Source of the DNA: Chloroflexota bacterium
GTDB taxonomy: Bacteria > Chloroflexota > Anaerolineae > Aggregatilineales > J027
DNA length: 64,000 nucleotides
NCBI GenBank assembly: GCA_013112715.1
Contig: JABFGB010000002.1
Span: 1 to 64,000 of the forward strand
Direction of reading: 5' to 3'
Part shown: piece by piece, positions 53,770 through 63,000 of the stretch
Position numbering within the stretch: the stretch's first letter is position 1
How the letters are laid out: the number at the start of each line of letters is the position of its first letter
The notes under the pieces: generated by a model
Databases searched by the model: none
The model's input: the letters and a program-made list of their open reading frames with translations, nothing else
Told to the model about the DNA's origin: nothing
Translations under genes and position numbers: made by a program

Positions 53770-56700
53770 AATTGGGACTAACTCTATAAACTGCCGCATT
53801 TCCTACAGCGCATATAGGATCTAAAAGGGCAGAAAATTTTGCCAAGCCTCTACTATTACTGTAGGAATTTAACTCCGAATTTCCTACAACTATATAGTTT
53901 ATTTTATATTTATTTATGATATCTTGAGCTATCTGCCAGTCAGTAGTATTGTAGAATAAATCTATATCCTGCAATCGATTCCCTACAATTTCTTCATAGG
54001 TATTTCCTCTCCATTGTCGTTCATGATTATCCCAACCAAGAAGTGTAGGAATTCCGGTAAGCATACTAAAGCGCCCAAAATTGGCGTGGTAAGCGCTATA
54101 TGATCCTCCGCCATACTCTATAAGAATAGAGTCGTTCTTGGGGGGGTCAAGTTTCCAAAAGCACTCGTTAATTAGTTTCCATTCGTCATCGCCAATTGTC
54201 TGCGCCATAGTGGGGCCAGCATCTAGCGAGATTTCAGGAATGCTGGGGCAATCGGTTGCACCTGTGGATTGGCAGGCCTCAATCATCGCCAATTGATTGT
54301 CCAGATTGGTTTCGTATAGTGCCCGTGAACGCACTGCATAATACGGATACAGCGTTCCAGCCCACAAAAGATAGAGCAGTCCTACCACATAGACCCCACG
54401 CAACACGAAAACAGATACCGGGGCGATGCGATTTTCCTCATCGGCTCGATTGGGAGCGCCGTTCAAAACGGCAAAGATCGCGTAGGCCGCGCCGATGCTG
54501 AACAAAGCCCAACTTTGATAATAGAGCTTAAAGATGGTGTTCATGCGGTTGCCGAAGTTGTCAATTAGGTAGATGACATCCGGCACAAACGTCACGACTA
54601 CCCCCATCGCAATCAGCAAGAGGGCTACCCCAGTGCCGGGGCTGTAGTTGATGACAGATACTGGTTTATCTTCGTCCCGTGCATTCGGATTGCGGGCAAA
54701 CAGGCGCATGACGATAATGGCGGCGATGGTCAACAGCACTATTTGACCAATCAACGCTCCGAGGCGGCGTTGATAGACGGTGTAGAGCGTCAAGCGTGTT
54801 TTGGAAAGTTCGCCTAAATCCTGCCCCAAAAGTTTGACTTGGCGGACTTCAGTATCGTCGCGTAGCTCGCCGAACAGCCGGAAACGTGCTTGGCAGTTGG
54901 AACGGGCGGGTTCGGCAAGTCCTACAATAAGACCTTCTTGGCCTTTTTGCAGAGGGCAGGTGCGACTATCCACAATATAAGCAGAGAACAACGGGACGCC
55001 GATGGCAAAGATCAAACCGAGCAAGATTAACCCGATCACCGCGCCGTACCGAATACGCCGTCCGGCCCGTCCCATTTGCTGGAGAACGAAGGGCAAAATC
55101 ATCAGGCCAAAAATGCCGAATTGCAGAAATAGCTGCTGCGAACGGGTGGGATATATCAAATTAACGGACATGCCCTGTGATTGACTGGTGAAACTGACCA
55201 GCCACGGCAGATAGAACAGGACAAACAAAATCATCAGTGAGCCACCGAGCCGAACCACTGATCCCCAATCGTTATCATCTAAGGCCCAATTGACAATCAG
55301 GGTAACGGGGGCGACCAATATCAGGCCGATGAGAATTTCACCGATGGATAAGCCATCGCCTAAGGTATCAGAGGGGGCGAAAAACAACAGCAGGACGATG
55401 AACACTGGCCCAAGCAGATAGAGATTTTGTTTGCGGCGGGTCTCAAGGGTAATGACACGGCCTAATTCGCCGAAGCCATTTAATCTGCCATTGTGCATCA
55501 GACGACGCAGTGCCTCGGCCCCAACTAGCAGACCTAGATAGAGGGCATCCCACGCATTCATGAAGATAATGCCGCCGAAAAATACACCATACACGACGAT
55601 TTCCCAGTTGGCGAGTTTAGTGGGCCGCATGGCAAGGCTGGCGGCTAGGCCAATGATTAGGAGGGTGAAGGGCAGGGCCAAGACATGCGGGTGATTATCG
55701 CCCAAGATAAAGCTGAACTGCGGAAATTCGGTAATGGCTTCTTCATAACCGCCATTGAATTTTTTGTCGTGGACGAGGCGGCTTTGTTTAAACCACCACC
55801 AGTATTCCCAGTGATTGCCTGCTTCTTCCAATTCGGCATCATCGGTATCATCCCAATTGGGAATACCATCACGGTCTTCATCCGGGGCAAAAACGTAATT
55901 CTGTGTTATGGGGTCTTCAGGGCTGACATAGGTATCGGTATCCAATAGATGCACGGCAGGCAGTCCTGTTTGGGGATCGGTGACGTTTTGCACCATAAAT
56001 GGCCCGGTGCGATCTCGCACATCCCAAAAATCGAAATAATCGGCGTTTACAATGTCTTTGATAATCGGGGTTTCGGCGGTGTATCCGCGATAGGGCATTT
56101 CAACCAACAGTGTGCCTAGATTGCCCATGATGGTAATGAAAAACGCGGCTAATAGGCCCGTCGCAAGGGCGGCATGACGATTACCCACCCGCCAATTACG
56201 CAAATGCCCCCCCGCCCGAACGAGATTATAGGTGATGCCTAAAATGCCCGTGAGGGTCATGGCAAATAGTAGCGGATTGACCAGTTTAAAGGCGATTCCC
56301 GTAGTCACGCCACTTAAATCGGCAAGCGAGGCAGTGATGACATAACCAAAATAGTAGTAGCTGATGGCATACCCCGCCATCCAAGGGTCTTTGGGTGGGA
56401 AGGTGGCAGAGTTGCGGACGCCGTTGATAAAAGCCATCTCCATCGGTTTTTCGGTGGAGGTAATTTCGGGGTTATGGGCTTGGACAAAAGCCCAGATAAT
56501 CATCGCGCCGAGGAACAAGACTTCCGTGAAAATAATCAGCGGCAGATGTTCGCGTAGCCAAGCGCCTAATTCCGCACCGGAAGGCCGATCTGACCCGCGA
56601 AACCATGCAACTAAACTTAAGATAATGACCACAATCCATGCAAAGGCCATCCCGCCGACCTCGTTACGGAGGACGCCGATACTGGCAAGAAACCAGAAAA

Positions 56701-57040
56701 TATAACCAATCAGCATCAAACCAGCGGCCCGCGCCAACGTATAGCCCCTATCGGAGAGGCCCGACATGAGGCGGAACATTAAGGGGAACACCGCCGCGCC
56801 AGCTAATGTCACCAGCAGCCACCAGACCAGCACATCATCGAGTTCACGTCCGGCCCAATTGGTGAATAATTCCCAGCGCAGGCTGTCAAATTTAGGAATG
56901 ACGCCATCGAAATAGAACCAGCCAAAATAGTTGGCGATAGACACGATTACTGCCGCTGCCGGAATGAGCCATAACAGCCAAAGTGGGTTGAATAGGTTGG
57001 AATTGCGGCGCGGTGAAGTTGATTGCTGAATTTGTGCCAT
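53768..57040 (-). CDS. Chlor_Arch_YYY (DUF2298) membrane protein, single-domain form
   Basis: 1090 residues from the ATG at 57040, which is 2 nt after the upstream stop; the frame reaches 57154 inside that gene. Around 20 hydrophobic helices. The family marker YYYxG is seen in AISYYYFGYVI near residue 230, after EKPMEMAFINGV. The C-terminus has GIPTLLGWDNHERQWR, FYNTTDW and KINYIVVGNSE, which also appear in the upstream giant gene, so the two are paralogues. The last 130 or so codons (53768 to about 54200) are much AT-richer than the rest and match the composition of the adjacent DsbA cassette. Role is unknown; a glycan or lipid function is inferred from context. Confidence 0.88.
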   Translation of the reverse strand: MAQIQQSTSPRRNSNLFNPLWLLWLIPAAAVIVSIANYFGWFYFDGVIPKFDSLRWELFTNWAGRELDDVLVWWLLVTLAGAAVFPLMFRLMSGLSDRGYTLARAAGLMLIGYIFWFLASIGVLRNEVGGMAFAWIVVIILSLVAWFRGSDRPSGAELGAWLREHLPLIIFTEVLFLGAMIIWAFVQAHNPEITSTEKPMEMAFINGVRNSATFPPKDPWMAGYAISYYYFGYVITASLADLSGVTTGIAFKLVNPLLFAMTLTGILGITYNLVRAGGHLRNWRVGNRHAALATGLLAAFFITIMGNLGTLLVEMPYRGYTAETPIIKDIVNADYFDFWDVRDRTGPFMVQNVTDPQTGLPAVHLLDTDTYVSPEDPITQNYVFAPDEDRDGIPNWDDTDDAELEEAGNHWEYWWWFKQSRLVHDKKFNGGYEEAITEFPQFSFILGDNHPHVLALPFTLLIIGLAASLAMRPTKLANWEIVVYGVFFGGIIFMNAWDALYLGLLVGAEALRRLMHNGRLNGFGELGRVITLETRRKQNLYLLGPVFIVLLLFFAPSDTLGDGLSIGEILIGLILVAPVTLIVNWALDDNDWGSVVRLGGSLMILFVLFYLPWLVSFTSQSQGMSVNLIYPTRSQQLFLQFGIFGLMILPFVLQQMGRAGRRIRYGAVIGLILLGLIFAIGVPLFSAYIVDSRTCPLQKGQEGLIVGLAEPARSNCQARFRLFGELRDDTEVRQVKLLGQDLGELSKTRLTLYTVYQRRLGALIGQIVLLTIAAIIVMRLFARNPNARDEDKPVSVINYSPGTGVALLLIAMGVVVTFVPDVIYLIDNFGNRMNTIFKLYYQSWALFSIGAAYAIFAVLNGAPNRADEENRIAPVSVFVLRGVYVVGLLYLLWAGTLYPYYAVRSRALYETNLDNQLAMIEACQSTGATDCPSIPEISLDAGPTMAQTIGDDEWKLINECFWKLDPPKNDSILIEYGGGSYSAYHANFGRFSMLTGIPTLLGWDNHERQWRGNTYEEIVGNRLQDIDLFYNTTDWQIAQDIINKYKINYIVVGNSELNSYSNSRGLAKFSALLDPICAVGNAAVYRVSPN

Positions 57041-57042
57041 TT

Positions 57043-60000
57043 TTAGGGTGTGACCTTGCCAAAAATTTGTTGATTGGCGGGTAAATCCAAAACAGTGCGA
57101 ACGTCGGATATGACGCGATAGATTTTGTCGGTGCTGATGCGTTCCGGCGGACATTTTTCAACGTCTCGAATATCGGGCATGACACACACCGGATTTTCAT
57201 AAACGACTTCGAGTAGGCCCATTTCTACCATTGTGTCAAACTTGGCAATCCCCGGCGCTTGATGTTGCTGGAAGGTGCCATCAGGGTCGGTGCGGAAGTC
57301 GCGGTATTGAATGCGCTCCAATGTACCGACCACAATATACTCGGCTTTATAGAAGCGAATTAAATCCCACGCGGTTTGAATGTCGGTAGTGGTATAAAAC
57401 GCCTGCACATTGTTGGCACGATTCCAGACCATGTTGTTGAGCAGGTTGATGTTGCGCTGTTGCCGTTGGTGGAAATTCCAGCCCAAGATGGTGGGGAGGC
57501 CTGTATAGATGCTGACACGACTGCCCCAACGATATTCGCTGAGTTGCGCTTCGATAACGGTGGGCGTGCCCTGTACGTTATCCTGCATCCAGCGAATCAA
57601 TTTGTAATCGCCGCTGAGATTAAACCAAACGCTGGTGGTTTGGTCATTTGGATCAGCGTATTCGCCATGTGGGGCGACTTCCATATAGGCCATGCCATCA
57701 AGGGTGAACGGGGTTTCCTGCGCGTTCATGCGGTCAAGGAAACGGGCTTGGGTCGCCATAATGGGATAGAGCAGGGCGATACTTAACAAGGTAGCCGTCG
57801 CCGTTTGCCAGACCCCCCGTGTCGGAATACTCCATTGTTCGGCGGCCCGGACGAGCCATGCCAATCCAACCCCGCAGGCAATGCTGAATAACAGCCATGC
57901 TTGAATGTAGAATTTAAAGACGGTGTTCTGACGGCCAATATCGCCTTCAAGCACCACGAGTTCGACGGCCATTGTTAAGGCGAGGGCGAGGGCAGCAATG
58001 GTGTAAATGGCCCGTTCGACAGCACTTTGTCCCGGCAGCAGGAATAGGAAAATGCACCATGCAAAGAGGGGCAGGGCGGCGATCAAGACACGATATTCCC
58101 CAAAGACGCCCATGACCAATGTTACCAGTAGAACGGCAGGTAGGAAGAACAAACCTCCGAGTGCGGCGACTCCATATTGGCGCAGTTCACCGACTTTATG
58201 AGATTTAAGCCAGCGAATGGTCTGCCACGTCAGCAAGGAGAATACGATAAATAGGAAGACGCCGTGAATATCCATGTAGGCCCACAGTGGGGTCTTATCA
58301 CTTTCCCACGGCAGGATTTTGCCATAAGCGGTGGCGAAGAAACGTTCATAGGGGTAGATGGCAATCAGGCTGAATGAGCCAAAAGCCACCAATGACCCGA
58401 TCCAACTGAGGATGCCACGCCGATCAAAGCGGTTGCCCATCAAGACCATCGCGGCGATATAGAGCACGATGACAAGACCTACCGCGCCAACTCCCCACAT
58501 GGCAATGCTGTTGATGGTAATCTCTGGTTTCAAGAGACCATCACAAGTAGGGGGGATTTGGGATTGCAGAATATCTTCGGGCAGGTTCTGGCAATAGGTC
58601 GGGATGAGGTTCTGGTGTAGTTTATTGTCGTAACTACGGTTTTGATAAAGATATAGGCCGCTACGGAGCATCATGCCCATTGGGATGACCAAGATCAAAG
58701 GCCACAGCGACAACATATTGCGTAAGTCAAGCAGGCGGCGTAGGCGATAATAGAATGCGACAGGCTCACCCTCACCGCGCAAACGACCCTGACCCAGCCA
58801 TGCCGCAAAGGTCAGACCCGCGACGGTAATCCCCATATAGGTGGGCCAATCCCATGTATTGGTGGGCTTTAGTAGGCCGACGACAAGGCCAAGTAACAAC
58901 ATGGCAAAAATTGAGGTGATCGGCCCGCGCAAACCCCGCCCCGCACCAAAAATCTCACCTAAGACCAGCAACAGCACTAACAGCGTCATGGGCATGGCAA
59001 CCATATGGGCGTGCAGGTCAGCGTAAAGGAAGGTGAAATAGGGCATTTCGTTGATAGCGTTATGACCACGCTGTTCAGGGATATCCCCAATCACACGGGT
59101 CGGTCCCCAATACCAGCGATTGGACGCCATTGGCAGCGGCTTGCCATCGAGTATGTCAGGTAGGCCCTCTTGGAAACCGTCTAACCATGACGAAGCCTTG
59201 TCGAATTCAAATTTGATCTCATCCAGCAAATTGTAATTGTTGGCGGCTTCGCGCAGGTCTTTGTCTTCTTCAGGATCGGGGAGGCGGCCATTTTCTTCCT
59301 CAAATTCGCTGACAGCCTTATTATAACGCACGGTACTGAGAATTTGCGGGCCTTTCCAACCGCCTTGCTGCGCCACAGCGTTGCCAAATACACGCACGGT
59401 ATCCAGATTGCCCAGAAGGACGGTTAACATTAAGGCAGTAACCCCGGCGATGTAGGCGTTCCCTAATGGGCCATGTGCCTCACGTGATTTGGGTTCTTGA
59501 CGGTGGCGTTCGTTGTTCCACTGCACAAGGTTGTAGGCAACACTGAACGCGCCGATACCCGTCATAGCAAAGATGGTGGGGACGGCAAAATTATAGCCAA
59601 TGCTGGGAACGATGCCGAGGGCTTTGATTGGCGCACCAACCAGCACCCACCCCCAATAATAGTAGTTGATGTAGCCACCCGTAAACCAAGGATCGATCGG
59701 GGGGAAGGTGGTACTGCGGAGGATGCCATTAAGGTAGGCAAAGTCCATCGGCTTTTCACCACCGAGATTTTGATGCCACAGGTCAGGGTTGCCGAGGCGT
59801 ACCCCAACCAGCAGTAGGAATAGGGCCAGCGAAATGCCTTCGACAATCAGCAGGTGGCGGCGGCGTTCGCGGATGAATTCAAGCAGATCACGCCGTTTCC
59901 AGACAGCAATCCCCGCATTGATAAGCGCCAAAATGAGCAGCAAGGCCAGCAAGCCGCTTTGATTCCACATTCTGATGCCAAGCGAACTGGTGAACCATGA

Positions 60001-63000
60001 GGCCCATGCCACCAATATCCAGCCGAGCAGTTTGCCCGCGCCAAAGCCGCGATCTGGTAGACCGGGGAACAGCAACGCCAACATGGGCAGAACCATCCAC
60101 CCAACCGCGACCATCAACAGCCACCAAGCGATCAACCCGACCACCTGATATCTGTTCAGAATGGAGTCACGGTTAAACATCTCCGACCATGTGCCGCCCT
60201 CACGCTGGGTTTCCTGTTGGAACTGCGGAATTTGGAGGGCCGTTGGGCTTTGGGTGGCGTCGAAGGCGTCCCATTTGATGATATTGATGGGTTCGGCATC
60301 GGTCAGCAATGCACCATAGGCTTGGTCGGCGCGACGTAGCTCAACATCCAAGATTTCCGCGGCTTTTTCCGGTGAATACTCGGACGTTTTGCGGAAAATA
60401 AAAACGGCGGGGTGGTCATAAACATGGAAGGCTTCTTCGGCCTCAAATTCGTTGTGCCAATTGGGGGGCCAAGTGTTCTCGGTGGGCAGCACCTCGTCGG
60501 GCCATTCAAACGGGCCAACTTGGGCATAGGACGTAAACGACTCGACCAATTCCAAGCCCAGTTCGCCGGAGAACAATGCTTCATAGTAGCGGTTGGTCAT
60601 GGGCCAGCGCGAGGGGATGCGGGATAGGGTGTCATAGAAACGGTTGCTGGAAATGGTGAAATAGTCGCCGATGTTGAGGTAGTGCAGCAGCAAGTCCCGT
60701 TTTTGTTCCACATCATCCCATTCGCCGATGTGGGTTTCGACGCCGAGATAATGGGAGCCATAGGGGTCAATGCCCGCGTCGGTAATGTCACACAACCCGG
60801 AAGCGTTGTCTTTTGAGAACTCTATGTCGGAAGCCAGAGGGCAGACTTTGGTGGGTACAGGGTCGTCCCATGGGAGTTCGGTCACGACCACCTGACCGAA
60901 TATACCTAAGAAATCATCGGGCATGACTACCAGTTTGTAGACATTGCCTTTCACCACCGGGAAGGGTTCAGCGAATTCGATGGTAGCAGGGGCGCCAAAG
61001 GTGCGGAGGCCGTCTTGTACCATGTTGAAATCGCCTGTGACCTGTCCACCCGTTTGTAGGCCGGTCAAATCATCCACCAGCAACACTCGCATGGTTTCGG
61101 GGTCAGGGTCAGCAATCGGGTCTCCGACATGCGGCATCTCAATGCGGTCAATCACACCAGTCGAATTGGAGATAAAACTATATTCCTGACGCGACCCGGC
61201 AGTGAAATAGGCCACATTTGAAAGCTCATCCAACACGGGCAAATCCAGTTCTTGCACCGTCAGGCTGTCGGCAATGGGGTCACGCAGGTACATCGAAATA
61301 TGCGATGGATTGATCGGCAGAAGGGGATCGGAAATGTTGGCCGAAAGCATGATCGGGCCACCCTGTTCCGCCGTAATCACCACCTCATAGGTAATGGGGG
61401 TGACAGAATCCAACGTGGCGGCTAAGATGAGGGGCGGGTTAAATTCCAAGCTGTATTCTGTCCCGAAATCACCTCCTGCCGCATTCAGGTCGGCATTGAT
61501 GGTCTTTTCGCCCAACAAGACACGACCTTGCACTGTATCCTTTGACCAAATCTGTACCGAGATCAACTCGGGGTCTGGGTCACGATTTGGGTCGCCCAAA
61601 CGATGCAGCACCACACTTACCAATTCCGAATTGGTTTCGGGAGCAACTTCAACTGTCATGGATTCCCCATCGGCGATATGGGCGATCTGGGGAAAGAGGG
61701 CGGTTGGATAAATCCCGACGTTAATCATGCGCTCCGAGCCGTCACTGCGCTTGACCCACAGACCAAAATCGCCGGGGACAAATTCTTGGAAATACTGCGA
61801 GGCGGCAACGCGGGTGAGTTGATGGCGATAGATACTGGTGAACGCATAACCATAGACTGCGGTGTAGCCCGTGACAACGGCAAGGGTGAGCGTCGCAAGG
61901 CCAAAAACAAGACGACGTTGCGTCGTTGGTTTGATTTTAAGGCGGCGATAGGAAATGGTGATGGCTTCCCACAGCGCCCAACTTGCCATCAGGGTCAATA
62001 CCGCGTAAATGGGTAAGAAATAGCGCATGGTTGTGACCCAATTTTTGCCAAAGTAGGCAAAATAGACGACGGCCCATGCAACCGGAATGGCAACTCGTGT
62101 CCAATCGGGTTGGCGGCGCAATATATTGACCACCGCCCATATCACGCCCACGACGGCAGATAACCCAAGCAATACCCCTAGACCATAGAGGACAATGTTT
62201 TGCAGGGGGAATAGGTAGGGCACACGATTGGCCCATTGGTGATTGGGGGGCGAGTCACTTTTACCTGATACCTGACCTCTGACTTCGGACAGGTCATCCT
62301 GCCAATAGCTGTTGATGCTCAGGTTGTAAATATGCGGGCCGCTGAAGGCATGGGGTTGCAAGACGCGGAAGGCCGCAATCGTCAATACGGCGGCGATAAT
62401 CAGGCCGACCATCAAACGGGCGATTTGCTGTTGGCGTTCAAAATGGAGGGCACGACGGTCAATGGTAAACAAGCCCCGAATGATGACGGCCAGTAATACC
62501 AACCCAAGCAGGGGTGCGACATTGACACGTCCGGCTAGGGATGCCCCAAACGCCAAGCCGAACCCAGCATAATCTTGCAAGCCTGCCACATTCGCCCCGG
62601 CGATAATCGTACCCAACACCAGAGAGGCGAAAAAGCCCTCGACGGAAATCGTGCCATCAATCAACGCAGCGGCACTCCACACCGCCAGCAGAATCAGCAG
62701 GAATATGATGATGACAAGGTGGGTGGGGTATTGGGTTGAGGTTGGTTTTAGCTGGCGGATAATTGAGCTAATAAATGCTAGAATCACGAAAAAGACCAGA
62801 TAGACGGCGAGTGGGGTGAGCGTGGGTTGGTCATAATGGGCCAAGCCATCAAATACCCACAGGCCATAGGCCGCCGCTATCCAAGTCCAAAAGCCTGTGT
62901 AGCCGCCCAAAGTGTGTAATCCGCTAATCCAGAGTAGCATGAGGACAAGCGCGACAAAGGCCGTCGCAATCGCCCCGAACCAGCCGATTATCCCAGAAGC

